NCBI RefSeq assembly: GCF_000341735.1
Contig: NZ_KB455575.1
Span: 3,181,589-3,245,588, forward strand
DNA from: Methylotuvimicrobium buryatense 5G
GTDB lineage: Bacteria; Pseudomonadota; Gammaproteobacteria; Methylococcales; Methylomonadaceae
Reading direction: 5' to 3'
Length of the DNA stretch: 64,000 bases
Notes under the pieces: model-generated
Databases searched by the model: none
Seen by the model: only the letters and a program-made list of their open reading frames with translations
Told to the model about the DNA's origin: nothing
Program-made: the position numbers and the translations under genes
Shown here: one piece after another, positions 33,219 to 43,383 of the stretch
Position numbering within the stretch: position 1 is the first letter of the stretch
Layout: every line of letters begins with the position of its first letter

Positions 33219-35149
33219 CTATCAGCCGACATATCCAATTGCATCGCCTTAATGATCGTGGCCAATTCGCTTCGCTGTCTTTTTAACGGCTCTAGCTCTT
33301 GCTCCAGAATCGCTATATTTTCAGCAACGCTACCTTTGGATTCATTAATCTTTCTCAGCATTTGCAAACGCCCTTCAATCTGTTTTTTATGATCCTTGAT
33401 TTGATGCATCAACGGTGTCAGCACGCTGTTACTCCAGGCGGCGGCGTCTTTTTGGGCATGTTTCATAATATTTCGCGCTTTACTAATTAACGTACTATAA
33501 AGCTTATTAATTACAATGCTTTGTTCAGTCAATGTGGTTTTTGCACTGGTCCGGAATACTTCCCCTTCTTCGAAGATCTGCTCTAATTCGAACTGATATT
33601 GCTTAATCGAGAAAAGTTGCGGTTCGATTTCCTTGAAACCGTATTCGTCCTGAAACTTTTTATGAATCGCTTTAACCAAACGGCGTGTTTCATTAGTCGT
33701 ATCGACTGCGTCTTGCAATAAATCCCGTAAATCGTCGAACAACTTACGAATTTGCTGCTTCATGCCGTATGTCGTTAAACTCTTGGTCATATCTTCCCGA
33801 GTCTGCCGGATGATCTCATCGACTTTTTCCTTGGCAAACGAGTCAATAAGGATTTTTGCCTGCACGCTAAAAACCTTGCGACTGGCTTGAAAATTTTCGA
33901 CATTGATCATGTAATGCTGTTGCCTGTCGCGGGTTTCGGCCATCAGCTTTTCGGTCATTTCATGATTTTCAAAATCCAGCTTCTTGAACTCCTCCAATTG
34001 CTTGGTAGCATTGGTCAACTTACCGTCGGTAAGATTAGACGATTCGCCCACCAAAAAACCGATATCTTTTTTAATCGTATTGAGTAATATTTGCCGCCGT
34101 TGCTTCAGGATGTCGTCGGACAAATATTTTTCCAAGGAATATAACCGACTTTTTTCGAGCAACACGTCATCGGATTTGACCTTCGCCAGCAGCGCCTGCT
34201 TTGCCGATACCGGAAAGATGGATGATTCGTCGATATTTAAAATTCCGGCCGACGTGCTAATTTGCGATTCTATAGCTGCGTCATAACCCGTCTCACCGGC
34301 TAGATCGTCCCACATCGAATCGATTTTGTTCATGACGACCGCTAATCCATGCTTTCTCCCGCCCCTAGCGCTACAAACATGATTACGCCACATTTCCAAG
34401 TCACTCTTCGTCACTCCGGTATCGGCAGCTAGAACGAATATGATTGCCTGAGCGCTTGGAAGCATGTTCAACGTCAGCTCAGGCTCGGTACCTAATGCAT
34501 TTAAGCCCGGCGTGTCGAGAATACAAAGTCCTTCCTTCAATAACGGATGCGGAAAACTGATTAATGCATGGCGCCAACATGGAATTTCAACGGTTTCAGG
34601 ATTAACGACCCCTTGCTCGGCCGCTTCACGTTCGTTCCATAATCCCAATTTATCCGCTACATCCCTTGGCACGCTCTTTGTGGCGATCAACTCTTTAAAT
34701 GCTTCTTGCATTTGCGTCGGAGAATCGAAATTTAGATCGATTTGTGTCCAGCGAGCGGGATTGTTTTTATACTCGGCCAGCGAAATATCTTCTAAGCGAC
34801 TTTCTATATTCAGCAGACGAATATAACTGCCCCCCTCCTCGTCATAAAATACTTCGGTAGGCGACATCGTTGTCCGACCAGGAGCTGAAGGCAACAATCG
34901 AACACCGGTTTCGGCAAAAAACAAAGCATTGATCAGCTCCGTTTTGCCGCGCGAAAACTCCGCAACAAAAGCCAGCGTAACGCGGTCCGATTCTAAGCCA
35001 TTAAGGATATTCAAAATTGTCCCGGTGCTATGAACATCGTTCATCCCGTAACGGATACGCCATTCTTGATACATTTCAATCGCTTGTACCAACTGACTGC
35101 GCCACTGCGAATATTCATGCAGCTGTTCTTTAAATTCCGGGTTCCTCAT
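33209..35149 (-). CDS. Bacterial dynamin-like GTPase
   Basis: A 646-residue large GTPase. G1 is AEFSRGKTE (63-71; the usual first Gly is Ala, as in other bacterial dynamins), G2 lies near RTTMSPTEV (92-100), G3 is LDTPGLN, and G4 is MNKID. The rest is alpha-helical with heptad-like coiled coil (about 350-640), matching the neck and stalk of dynamins. A membrane paddle is not obvious. Such proteins shape or repair membranes. It stands alone between trmB and pyrE. Its stop codon is inside a heptamer array. Confidence 0.85.
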   Translation of the reverse strand: MRNPEFKEQLHEYSQWRSQLVQAIEMYQEWRIRYGMNDVHSTGTILNILNGLESDRVTLAFVAEFSRGKTELINALFFAETGVRLLPSAPGRTTMSPTEVFYDEEGGSYIRLLNIESRLEDISLAEYKNNPARWTQIDLNFDSPTQMQEAFKELIATKSVPRDVADKLGLWNEREAAEQGVVNPETVEIPCWRHALISFPHPLLKEGLCILDTPGLNALGTEPELTLNMLPSAQAIIFVLAADTGVTKSDLEMWRNHVCSARGGRKHGLAVVMNKIDSMWDDLAGETGYDAAIESQISTSAGILNIDESSIFPVSAKQALLAKVKSDDVLLEKSRLYSLEKYLSDDILKQRRQILLNTIKKDIGFLVGESSNLTDGKLTNATKQLEEFKKLDFENHEMTEKLMAETRDRQQHYMINVENFQASRKVFSVQAKILIDSFAKEKVDEIIRQTREDMTKSLTTYGMKQQIRKLFDDLRDLLQDAVDTTNETRRLVKAIHKKFQDEYGFKEIEPQLFSIKQYQFELEQIFEEGEVFRTSAKTTLTEQSIVINKLYSTLISKARNIMKHAQKDAAAWSNSVLTPLMHQIKDHKKQIEGRLQMLRKINESKGSVAENIAILEQELEPLKRQRSELATIIKAMQLDMSADSEQ

Positions 35150-35293
35150 GGCTGGCCTTTTTTTCGGTCATTAGTCTGCAAGATGATAAGGTCGCTTGAG
35201 TCTTTCACGCAACCGAAGCGAACGAAGTATAACGATGTAATGCGGGTAAGTGTAGACCATATCGTTGAATCTGTTAGTCACGCACAACTATTT

Positions 35294-35935
35294 TTAAATA
35301 CCGTATTGTTTGCGGTATTCGATAATTGCATCAACTGGATAGCCTAAATCCTGAACAGTTTCCAAATATTCAATAATCTGTTCGAGTGAAACGATACTTT
35401 GGACAGGCATATCATACGTTTGCCTGACTTCCTCTGTAGCGGATTGCCCATCCGGGCCTTTTTCCTGCCGATCCAGCGCGATAAGCACGCCCGCAGGATA
35501 AGCACCCTCTCCGTTAATAATGGAGACGGACTCGCGCACAGACGTCCCAGCCGTAATCACATCATCCAAAATCAGAACGTTCCCGGACAAAGACGTACCG
35601 ACGATCACTCCGCCCTCGCCGTGATCCTTGGCTTCCTTGCGATTGAATGCAAACGGCATATCTCTTCCGGTTAGTCGAGCATAAGCAATCGAAGTCGCGC
35701 TAACCAACGGAATGCCTTTATATGCCGGGCCGAACAACATATCGATATCTAGCTTCGACTCCAGCAAGGCCCGCGCGTAAAACTCGCCTAATTTGCCCAA
35801 TTTCGCACCGGTATCGAACAATCCGGTATTGAAAAAATAAGGGCTCATGCGTCCCGACTTTAATTGAAATTCACCGAATTTGAGCACGCCGCAGTCCAGG
35901 GCATACTGAATAAAATCTTTTTGGTAATCAAGCAT
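35294..35935 (-). CDS. pyrE: Orotate phosphoribosyltransferase
   Basis: A 213-residue enzyme of pyrimidine synthesis that joins orotate and PRPP to give OMP. The PRPP loop [16 protein letters not shown], the [13 protein letters not shown] flexible loop and the N-terminal [19 protein letters not shown] are characteristic. Normal length. Confidence 0.96.
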   Translation of the reverse strand: MLDYQKDFIQYALDCGVLKFGEFQLKSGRMSPYFFNTGLFDTGAKLGKLGEFYARALLESKLDIDMLFGPAYKGIPLVSATSIAYARLTGRDMPFAFNRKEAKDHGEGGVIVGTSLSGNVLILDDVITAGTSVRESVSIINGEGAYPAGVLIALDRQEKGPDGQSATEEVRQTYDMPVQSIVSLEQIIEYLETVQDLGYPVDAIIEYRKQYGI

Positions 35936-35982
35936 TGCGTTTCTTTATGTAATAGTTTGAAAGATAAGGTGTAAATTGCTTT

Positions 35983-36026
35983 AAGTATGGGGGTCACGGG
36001 GCCCTCGATAGACATATCCCATACCT
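35983..36026 (-). repeat. Repeat family E, copy 2
   Basis: The reverse complement of copy 1 at 14849: ends AAGTATGGG and CCCATACCTT with the core GGCCCTCGATAGACAT. The similarity extends to 36055 (GGTTTTTCAATCAAAAGG). It lies just upstream of pyrE. Confidence 0.65.
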
Positions 36027-36196
36027 TTTATTCTTAGGCGGTTTTTCAATCAAAAGGAAGTAGGCTAATTTGCCCTCGATACCTGTTATGACGATCTCTC
36101 ACGTTCCTCCGAGGGATTCTACACCTTGGCTGCCGAAACTAAATCGCTATGCATTCCCAGGCTGGGGCAGTGGAAACGAGAAATAGGGCAATTATT

Positions 36197-36272
36197 TATA
36201 CTTTTTCACACTTCAAATTTCGGTAGTGTCTGAGGACACCCCGGTGCCGAATTTTGATCTACGATGGGTATA
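36197..36272 (+). repeat. Repeat family A, copy 3 (internally deleted)
   Basis: A 76-bp copy with both ends present (TATACTTTTTCACACTTC ... GATGGGTATA). The middle is missing: TGAGGA is joined directly to CACCCCGG. In full copies GGA occurs at both ends of the lost segment, as expected for slippage or short-homology deletion. It lies just downstream of the hemW stop. Confidence 0.8.
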
Positions 36273-36287
36273 TGACCAAACCCTCAT

Positions 36288-37436
36288 TCAACGAATGAAT
36301 TTTTCAAGGATGGTATCGAGAAAATTCCAACCGTGCTCCGAGCAGCGGTAATGATCATCCGTAAAATCGACCAAGCCTTGCGCGATACATTGCTCAAGGC
36401 CCGGCTGCAGACTGTCGAGACTCAACCCCGTAACGGCGCGATAGTGCGCTTCGGTAAAACCCTCTTTAAGCCGGAAATGATTCATCGCGAATTCAATAGG
36501 AAGATTATCGGCTTCGCACAAGACGGGGTTTTCCTCGCCAAGCGTTTGCATATATAACTCGGGGCTTTTAGGTTTAACGCTACGATAAATCTCGAAGGGC
36601 AGCTCCAAACTGATTTTACCGTGCGCACCTGCGCCGATCCCCAGATAATCGCCGAATTGCCAATAATTGCGGTTATGTCGGCACTGAGCACCCGGCTTGC
36701 TGTAGGCGGAAATTTCGTACTGCCAATAGCCCGCGCTTTCCAATAATACTTGGCATTGCATTTGCTTTGCAAAGATACTTTCCTCTTCCGGTAGTTGCGG
36801 CGGAAACTTATGAAAATAAGTATTCGGCTCCAACGTCAACTGGTAAAAAGAGATATGAGCGGGATTCAAATCGACGGCGGTACGAATATCGGACAAGCCG
36901 TCATATTCGCAAACTTCCGGCAAACCGAACATTAAGTCTAGATTGAAATTGGAAAAGCCGACACGTTGCGCAATTTCCGCCGCGTGAATCGCCTCGGCCG
37001 ACGAATGAACCCTTCCCAATTTTTTCAATTGCGCATCATTAAAACTTTGCACGCCGATCGATAATCGATTAATCCCGATAGCTCGAAATTCAGCGAATTT
37101 ACCGCTTTCAAAGGTACCTGGATTGGCTTCGAGCGTGATTTCGGCGTTATCGGCTAGCTTCGTTTGACACCTAATACCGCAAAGCAATCGATCGATCGCT
37201 TCGGGTGAGAACAAACTGGGCGTTCCGCCGCCAATGAATATCGTCCCAATGGCGGGCTGCCGAACGGCAAAGCGCTCCAAATCTAGGCTCAAATCTTGCA
37301 ACAAAGCATCGATATAGCGAATTTCGGGTAACTCACCCTTGACCGCATGAGAATTGAAATCGCAATAAGGGCACTTTTTGATGCACCAAGGTATGTGAAT
37401 GTATAAACTTATCGGCGGCAAGATTTTTTTGCACAT
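36288..37436 (-). CDS. hemW: Radical SAM heme chaperone HemW
   Basis: A 382-residue radical SAM protein related to HemN. The 4Fe-4S motif is CIKKCPYC (C18, C22, C25), followed by GTIFIGGGTPSLFS. It lacks the fourth cysteine pattern of true coproporphyrinogen dehydrogenases, so by family knowledge it binds heme and delivers it, rather than oxidising coproporphyrinogen. Normal length. Confidence 0.9.
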   Translation of the reverse strand: MCKKILPPISLYIHIPWCIKKCPYCDFNSHAVKGELPEIRYIDALLQDLSLDLERFAVRQPAIGTIFIGGGTPSLFSPEAIDRLLCGIRCQTKLADNAEITLEANPGTFESGKFAEFRAIGINRLSIGVQSFNDAQLKKLGRVHSSAEAIHAAEIAQRVGFSNFNLDLMFGLPEVCEYDGLSDIRTAVDLNPAHISFYQLTLEPNTYFHKFPPQLPEEESIFAKQMQCQVLLESAGYWQYEISAYSKPGAQCRHNRNYWQFGDYLGIGAGAHGKISLELPFEIYRSVKPKSPELYMQTLGEENPVLCEADNLPIEFAMNHFRLKEGFTEAHYRAVTGLSLDSLQPGLEQCIAQGLVDFTDDHYRCSEHGWNFLDTILEKFIR

Positions 37437-37806
37437 GATTGAAGATGAGGTATTTTAACACCGAAATCATTGTAAACGCTCGCTTTCCCTTTTCCTGACG
37501 AGAAGCATGTCTTGTTTAACACTCCGACGTTCTGCAGCAATAATTAAGCGAAAAACAAGACCGTTCACAGACACTGCGTTCCGAATTGATGCGGCTAAAT
37601 TTAAAGAGTATGTTATGCAATACGGTAAACGCTTGGAAAGTTGACGTCTTACTCTCTTTTAATCGCAAAATCGTCTGAGAATATACCTTTCGCACTTCAA
37701 ATTTCGGCAGCGTTTAAGGAGGCACCGGGGTGCCTGGCAAAGAATTGATTTTTTCAGGTATTTAAAACTACTTATTGAACATCAACGCATTCTAATTGGT
37801 AACACT
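37437..37806. other. Intergenic region upstream of the response regulator
   Basis: No gene is supported. It contains the truncated repeat A4 at 37682-37742. The word TTTTAATCGCAAAATCGTCTG just before A4 resembles the lead-in of family E (TTTTGATCGAAAAACCGTCG). Confidence 0.4.
37682..37742 (+). repeat. Repeat family A, copy 4 (left half only)
   Basis: The left arm TATACCTTTCGCACTTC through GGCACCGGGGTGCCTGGCAAAG is present; the right half is missing. It lies 64 bp upstream of the response regulator start, so its insertion or truncation may have altered the promoter. Confidence 0.75.
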
Positions 37807-38466
37807 ATGCGGCTATTATTGGTCGAAGACGATGAAATTCTGGGCGACGGCATACAAGCCGGCCTAACGATGGAAGGCTATGCGGTCGATTGGCTTAGGA
37901 ACGGCGCGCAGGCAGATGAAGCACTGAAATCCAACAGTTATGAACTGATTGTAATGGATCTTAATCTGCCGGGTATGGACGGCTTAAACCTACTTTCCGA
38001 AATCAGAAAACGAAAAGATGAAACCCCGGTCTTGATCTTAACGGCGCGGGACGGCATCGACGATCGAGTTACTTTACTCGATAGCGGCGCCGACGACTTT
38101 GTCGTTAAACCATTCGATTTATCGGAAGTCTGCGCCCGCCTTCGAGCACTAGCCAGAAGACAAGCGGGGCGAAGCGTCTCTCAAATCGAACATAAAGGCA
38201 TCGTGCTAGATCCCGCGGCGCATACCGTCACGATCCATAACACCCCGGTTAATTTATCGCAAAAGGAATTCGGCATTTTAAATTTTTTAATGAATAATAT
38301 CGGCAAGGTCGTTTCCAAGGCGCGTATCGAGGAAGCCTTATATTCCTGGGGTTCTGAAATAGAAAGCAATACTGTCGAAGTGCATATTCATCATCTACGC
38401 AAAAAACTAGGCTCGGATTACATCCGCACAGTCAGAGGCGTCGGCTACATACTCGATGAGAATTAA
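37807..38466 (+). CDS. OmpR-family response regulator (QseB/PmrA type)
   Basis: A 219-residue DNA-binding regulator: receiver domain (LLVEDDE at 4-10, phosphoacceptor D in IVMDLNLPGMDG at about 51, K in VVKPFDL) and a C-terminal winged helix (NTVEVHIHHLRKKLGSDYIR, TVRGVGYIL). Its stop overlaps the kinase start by one base (TAATG), so the pair is translationally coupled. The signal is unknown. Confidence 0.92.
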   Translation: MRLLLVEDDEILGDGIQAGLTMEGYAVDWLRNGAQADEALKSNSYELIVMDLNLPGMDGLNLLSEIRKRKDETPVLILTARDGIDDRVTLLDSGADDFVVKPFDLSEVCARLRALARRQAGRSVSQIEHKGIVLDPAAHTVTIHNTPVNLSQKEFGILNFLMNNIGKVVSKARIEEALYSWGSEIESNTVEVHIHHLRKKLGSDYIRTVRGVGYILDEN

Positions 38467-39920
38467 TGCGTTACTCACTTAAAGGAGTGCTGCTGTTTGC
38501 ATTGCTTTCAGCAACCATAGTCATCTGGGCTGTTACGGCATATATCAGCTATAGGGTCACACGCGATGAAGTCGTCAAACTATTCAATGCCGAACTCGAA
38601 CAATCCGCTCAAGCGCTATATTCGTTTGTCGGACAATTGCTTTATAAAGGCTCGCTGAATGAATTATGGGATTTGGACAGCCCTGAAAAAATGCCGCCAC
38701 CCGACCAGCAACTCACGCAATTACGTAAAAAAATATCGTTTCAATTAATCGATAAAACCGAGGGTTTGATTTTAAGGTCGAAAACCGCACCCAAACAACC
38801 GATGTCGCATTCGACAAACGGCTACACCAAAACCGAGGTAGCAGGACATACTTGGCATGTTTTCAGCGTTTCCAATGATGAAGACGAATATATCGTTCAT
38901 GTCGGTCAACGTGACGATATCCGTCAGGAATTGAAAGACGAAATCGCCAACCATTTAATCAAACCGCTATTGATCAGCTTGCCTTTATTCGGACTGGTCA
39001 TTTGGATCATTGTCGGCCGCTCGCTCAAACCGGTCAATCGCCTGGCGCGGCAACTGGCGAAGCGCGAGGCTAATTACTTAAAACCCCTATCGACGCGCTG
39101 GCTTCCGACTGAAATCATACCGGTAGTCGAGTCCTTGAACACTTTATTCATCCAGCTTGAGAAAGCCTTCGAAAACGAACGGCGCTTTACGGCCGACGCT
39201 TCGCATGAACTTAAAACCCCGCTCGCGGGCTTGTTAACTCAAGCCCAAGTCGCGATAAAAACAACCGACGCTGGCGTCAGACAACAAGCATTAAGCCGTA
39301 TTGAACAGGCAGTGAAACGGATGACCGGCCTAGTACAACAGTTATTGACTTTTTCGCGCATCGAATCGGACCCCAGTTACTTGACTAAACAACCGATCAA
39401 ATTGAGCAATGAAATTATTCAAATCATTGCCGAAATGGAACCGGAAGCCCATAAAAAACAAATTACCATGGGTTTTGATAACGACACCGACAGTTTAGTC
39501 ATGGTCAATTCCTTACTCATCAATATCTTAATAAGAAATATCGTCGATAACGCAATCAAATACACGCCAAGAGGCGGCAAAATATTGATTAGCCTGACCG
39601 CACAAGGAAACCGCCCTTGTTTATGTGTCGAAGATTCGGGGCCGGGCATTCCGACCGAACAATTCGAAAATGCATATCAACGTTTTTACCGTTGCGTCGA
39701 AACCGCCAACCATGCTCAGGGCAGCGGTCTCGGCTTATCGATGGTGAAAAGAATCGCGGCCTTGCATCATGCCGAATTACAGATGGCTCAATCCCGCTTT
39801 GGCGGCTTGCGCATCGCGTTACTCTTTCAAGCCCAACAAACCGATTACCCGGTGGCCCCAAACATCAATTCGGATTTTTTCAAAAAACCGCCTTATGCTT
39901 GGCACCAATTAAAAAAATAA
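38466..39920 (+). CDS. Sensor histidine kinase (QseC/PmrB type)
   Basis: A 484-residue inner-membrane kinase. Two membrane helices (about 8-28 and 165-187) flank a periplasmic sensor of about 135 residues (2CSK_N type). Then come a HAMP-like linker, the phosphorylated His in TADASHELKTPLAGL (about 250), the N-box NIVDNAIKYTPRGG, the DSGPGI box and GSGLGLSMVKRIA. It phosphorylates the adjacent regulator. A family A repeat begins 6 bp after its stop. Confidence 0.92.
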   Translation: MRYSLKGVLLFALLSATIVIWAVTAYISYRVTRDEVVKLFNAELEQSAQALYSFVGQLLYKGSLNELWDLDSPEKMPPPDQQLTQLRKKISFQLIDKTEGLILRSKTAPKQPMSHSTNGYTKTEVAGHTWHVFSVSNDEDEYIVHVGQRDDIRQELKDEIANHLIKPLLISLPLFGLVIWIIVGRSLKPVNRLARQLAKREANYLKPLSTRWLPTEIIPVVESLNTLFIQLEKAFENERRFTADASHELKTPLAGLLTQAQVAIKTTDAGVRQQALSRIEQAVKRMTGLVQQLLTFSRIESDPSYLTKQPIKLSNEIIQIIAEMEPEAHKKQITMGFDNDTDSLVMVNSLLINILIRNIVDNAIKYTPRGGKILISLTAQGNRPCLCVEDSGPGIPTEQFENAYQRFYRCVETANHAQGSGLGLSMVKRIAALHHAELQMAQSRFGGLRIALLFQAQQTDYPVAPNINSDFFKKPPYAWHQLKK

Positions 39921-39926
39921 TATACC

Positions 39927-40087
39927 TATACCTTTCGCACTTCAAATTTCGGCAGTACCTGAGGAGGCGCCGGGGTGCTCGGCAAAGGCTTTGGCAGCAT
40001 GGATGCTGTCATAGAGCCTACAGGGACGTATTCACGGCGTCCTTTGACGGGCACCCCGACGCCGAAATTTGACTAGCAAAGTGTATA
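39927..40087 (+). repeat. Repeat family A, copy 5 (161 bp)
   Basis: A full copy between the convergent kinase and fumarylacetoacetate-hydrolase genes. The left end TATACC is preceded by another TATACC. The right part ends GCCGAAATTTGACTAGCAAA then GTGTATA, the same right-end variant as in A7 and A8. It could serve as a bidirectional terminator for the two genes. Confidence 0.85.
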
Positions 40088-40093
40088 CATCGC

Positions 40094-40966
40094 TTATCGA
40101 CATTCGATAGCATTAGGCTCTTCGACGACTGAATTGCATAACTCGCCAATACCTTCGATTTCAATACGAACCGTTTGCCCGGGCTTCAGATAACCGCGCG
40201 GTTTCATTTTAACGCCGACGCCCGACGGCGTGCCGGTTGCAATGACATCGCCAGGCTCGAGCGTCATAACTTGACTCAAATAAGCAATCATTTGATAGCA
40301 ATTAAAAATCATGTGCCGAGTATTGGAATTTTGCCGTAATTCATCATTAACCCAGGTCTTGATCGTCAAATTATGCGGATCGATGATTTCATCCGGCGTG
40401 ACTAGCCATGGCCCGAGCGGGCCATGTGTATCGAACGATTTACCCAGCGTCATCGTCGGCGAACGGGCCTGCCAATCCCTAACCGACACATCGTTGGCAA
40501 TCGTGAAGCCAGCGATGACTTGATGCGCTTGTTCCAGAGGCACATGACGGCAACGCTTGCCGATTACAAATGCCAACTCGCCCTCATAATCCAGTTTTTC
40601 CGATACCTTAGGCCGATGAATCGGTTCACCGCTACCGATTACACAAGTTGTTTGCTTATTGAAAAATGTCGGGTATTCGGGTTTTTCCTTGCCGGTTTCC
40701 TCAATGTGTTCGGCATAATTAAGGCTGATCGCTAAATATTTCCCTGGTCTCGGCACCGGTGCATGCACTTTCACCTCTGCAACCGGCAGGCGATGCGTGC
40801 CTGTATCGACGAGTTGTTGCAACGCCTCTAATGCCGGAGCGCCAGCGTTTAGAAAATCGATCATCGAGACCGAAAGCGCACTATCCCCGAAACCGTCGAC
40901 AATTTCATCGCCGACGACAGCGCCAATTCGTGTTTGCCGATTATGCGTAAAAGTAATTAATTTCAT
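40094..40966 (-). CDS. Fumarylacetoacetate hydrolase family protein
   Basis: A 290-residue enzyme of the FAH superfamily. The start is set at 40966 (MKLITFTHNRQTRIGAVVGD), which gives the usual N-terminus; the longer frame to 41038 adds unrelated residues. Metal-binding residues are in DYEGELAFVIGKRCRHV and the GFTIANDVSVRDWQ motif. LGKSFDTHGPLGPW, GDVIATGTPSGVGVKM and PGQTVRIEIEGIGEL are typical. Likely substrates are acylpyruvates or oxaloacetate-like compounds; it cannot be made specific by eye. Confidence 0.88.
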   Translation of the reverse strand: MKLITFTHNRQTRIGAVVGDEIVDGFGDSALSVSMIDFLNAGAPALEALQQLVDTGTHRLPVAEVKVHAPVPRPGKYLAISLNYAEHIEETGKEKPEYPTFFNKQTTCVIGSGEPIHRPKVSEKLDYEGELAFVIGKRCRHVPLEQAHQVIAGFTIANDVSVRDWQARSPTMTLGKSFDTHGPLGPWLVTPDEIIDPHNLTIKTWVNDELRQNSNTRHMIFNCYQMIAYLSQVMTLEPGDVIATGTPSGVGVKMKPRGYLKPGQTVRIEIEGIGELCNSVVEEPNAIECR

Positions 40967-41220
40967 CGTTTGCTTCGTCCTACCATTGGAATGAGACATT
41001 AATTTTAAATGATCCGGTATAAGGAAAATACGCCTCATTGGTTTTGGCTCTTCAATGAACCACGAATGCCCCGGATGCCATTATTCAACCAGGCATTCTC
41101 TAAACCGTTACTTTTACCTTAGAAGCGCCGCCTATTCTTATATATAATGTGCCGACCGACGAAAGGACGGTTTCGTTTTAAGACCCGTCCGTGCGTCATC
41201 AACTTATGCTGACAACCACA

Positions 41221-42708
41221 ATGACACCCGAACAATTTAAACAGCATGCCCTGCAAGGCTTTAACCGAATTCCGATCAGCCGGGAAATTCTCGCAGATTT
41301 GGACACACCGCTCAGCGCTTACCTAAAACTGGCCGACGGTCCCTATTCGTATCTATTCGAATCCGTACACGGCGGCGAGCAGTGGGGCCGCTATTCGATT
41401 ATCGGCCTGCCTTGTCGAACTGTCGTCAAAGTTATCGGCAATGACATCCGAGTTGAGCGAGACGGCGAAGCCATTGAAATACTGTCTCATGAAAACCCAC
41501 TGGTCTGGATCGAAGCATTTAAAGATCGTTACAAAGTCCCCGATATCGAAGGGTCGCCACGCTTTAACGGCGGACTAGTCGGTTATTTCGGCTATGAAAC
41601 CATCGGCTATATCGAACCTCGACTCAAGTCGACAAACAAACCGGACCCAATCGGCACGCCCGACATCTTACTAATGGTTTCCGAAGAAATACTGGTCTTC
41701 GATAATTTATCCGGAAAACTGCTGCTCTTGACTCATGCTGACCCTGAGCAAGACAATGCCTACCAAGACGCCGTAAATCGCCTGGACGATTTGGCAGTCC
41801 GGCTACGCGAACAAAAAGCGCGTTCCGAAACTCACAAGGCGCCGAAACAAGTCGAGGAATCGCATTTCGTTTCCGGCTTCACGCAACAAGGTTTCGAACA
41901 GGCCGTGTTGAAAGCGAAAGAATACATCGTCGACGGCGATATCATGCAAGTCGTGCTGTCGCAACGCTTGTCGATCCCGTATAGCGCCTCGCCGCTTAAT
42001 TTATACCGCGCGTTGCGTTGTCTAAATCCTTCGCCGTACATGTATTTTCTAAATCTCGAGAATTTTCATATCGTCGGTTCGTCGCCCGAGATCCTGGTAC
42101 GCCTGGAAGACGGCACGGTCACGGTTCGCCCGATCGCTGGAACCCGCCCGCGCGGCGCGACGCACGAGCAAGACCTTGACCTGGAAAGGGAACTGCTTGC
42201 CGACCCGAAAGAACTGGCAGAACATTTGATGTTGATTGATCTCGGCCGCAACGACGCCGGTCGCGTCTCGCGTACCGGCACCGTGCAACTTACCGACAAA
42301 ATGATCGTCGAACGTTATTCGCATGTCATGCATATCGTCTCTAACGTCACCGGAGAATTGCAAGAAGGCAAAAACGCCTTCGATGTCTTGGCTGCGACAT
42401 TTCCGGCCGGCACGGTCAGCGGCGCGCCGAAAATCCGCGCGATGGAAATCATCGATGAACTGGAACCGGTCAAGCGCGGCGTCTATTCGGGCGCGGTCGG
42501 TTATATCGCGTGGTCGGGCAATCTCGATACCGCGATTGCGATCCGCACCGCCGTGATCAAGGATAAAACCTTGCACATTCAAGCGGGTGCCGGCATCGTT
42601 TACGATTCGGTGCCGATTAACGAATGGGAAGAGACGATGAACAAAGGCCGGGCCGTATTCCGAGCCGTCAGCATGGCCGAGGCAGGCTTGGAAGGAGAAC
42701 AATCATGA
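41221..42708 (+). CDS. trpE: Anthranilate synthase component I
   Basis: About 495 residues; makes anthranilate from chorismate with TrpG. It has the N-terminal regulatory part ([20 protein letters not shown], the tryptophan-binding type) and the catalytic region with [42 protein letters not shown] and [16 protein letters not shown]. The start is uncertain: GTG 41191, ATG 41206 or ATG 41221; I prefer 41221 as the usual family start ([10 protein letters not shown]). No leader peptide with tandem Trp codons is seen upstream. It overlaps trpG by ATGA. Confidence 0.95.
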   Translation: MTPEQFKQHALQGFNRIPISREILADLDTPLSAYLKLADGPYSYLFESVHGGEQWGRYSIIGLPCRTVVKVIGNDIRVERDGEAIEILSHENPLVWIEAFKDRYKVPDIEGSPRFNGGLVGYFGYETIGYIEPRLKSTNKPDPIGTPDILLMVSEEILVFDNLSGKLLLLTHADPEQDNAYQDAVNRLDDLAVRLREQKARSETHKAPKQVEESHFVSGFTQQGFEQAVLKAKEYIVDGDIMQVVLSQRLSIPYSASPLNLYRALRCLNPSPYMYFLNLENFHIVGSSPEILVRLEDGTVTVRPIAGTRPRGATHEQDLDLERELLADPKELAEHLMLIDLGRNDAGRVSRTGTVQLTDKMIVERYSHVMHIVSNVTGELQEGKNAFDVLAATFPAGTVSGAPKIRAMEIIDELEPVKRGVYSGAVGYIAWSGNLDTAIAIRTAVIKDKTLHIQAGAGIVYDSVPINEWEETMNKGRAVFRAVSMAEAGLEGEQS

Positions 42709-43295
42709 GCGCCGTCAAACTGGTTATGATCGATAATTACGACTCGTTCACTTATAACCTAGTGCAATATTTCGGCGAACTCGGCGCCGATGTAACGGTC
42801 GTACGCAACGACGAAGTCACCGTGACCGATATCGAACGCCTGGCGCCCGATAAAATCGTCATTTCACCGGGGCCTTGCACACCTAACGAGGCCGGAGTTT
42901 CGGTCGAAGCGATCTTAAGGTTCGCAGGCCGTTTTCCGATTCTAGGCGTGTGTCTCGGCCATCAAAGTATTGGACATGCTTTCGGAGGCAACATCATCCA
43001 TGCCAAAAGCATTATGCATGGTAAAACCTCGCCGGTTTATCACAACGATGTTGGAGTATTCAAAGGACTGAACAACCCGTTTACCGCAACGCGCTATCAT
43101 TCTCTGGTCATCGATCAAGCCACGTTGCCGGAGTGTCTTGAAATCACGGCGTGGACTCAGGACGAAACCGGCAATATCGAAGAAATCATGGGCGTCCGCC
43201 ATAAAATATTTGATATCGAAGGCGTGCAGTTTCATCCGGAATCGATCTTGACTGAACACGGCCACGATCTGCTGCGAAACTTTTTGGACAGATAA
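42705..43295 (+). CDS. trpG: Anthranilate synthase component II (glutamine amidotransferase)
   Basis: A 196-residue class I glutamine amidotransferase supplying ammonia to TrpE. The oxyanion motif [12 protein letters not shown], the nucleophile in [12 protein letters not shown] and the His/Glu pair in GVQFHPESI are all present. The start at 42705 overlaps the trpE stop (ATGA), which indicates translational coupling. It may also serve folate synthesis, as in many gammaproteobacteria that have one such subunit. Confidence 0.96.
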   Translation: MSAVKLVMIDNYDSFTYNLVQYFGELGADVTVVRNDEVTVTDIERLAPDKIVISPGPCTPNEAGVSVEAILRFAGRFPILGVCLGHQSIGHAFGGNIIHAKSIMHGKTSPVYHNDVGVFKGLNNPFTATRYHSLVIDQATLPECLEITAWTQDETGNIEEIMGVRHKIFDIEGVQFHPESILTEHGHDLLRNFLDR

Positions 43296-43383
43296 AACAA
43301 AGCCCATCCCACGGTAAAATTCGCAAAATACGCGATTCATTGATCCGACTTCCAACTACCGACGAGAATATTAGCCAAACACT

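Noticed and set aside
33627-33700. Possible tRNA or other RNA gene elsewhere in the window
   Set aside because: Scanning for T-arm and CCA patterns found only the tRNA-Thr 3' half at 6975-7027; no complete tRNA or rRNA was seen.
41100-41221. Trp leader peptide or attenuator before trpE
   Set aside because: There is no short frame with tandem Trp codons and no terminator-antiterminator pair visible.
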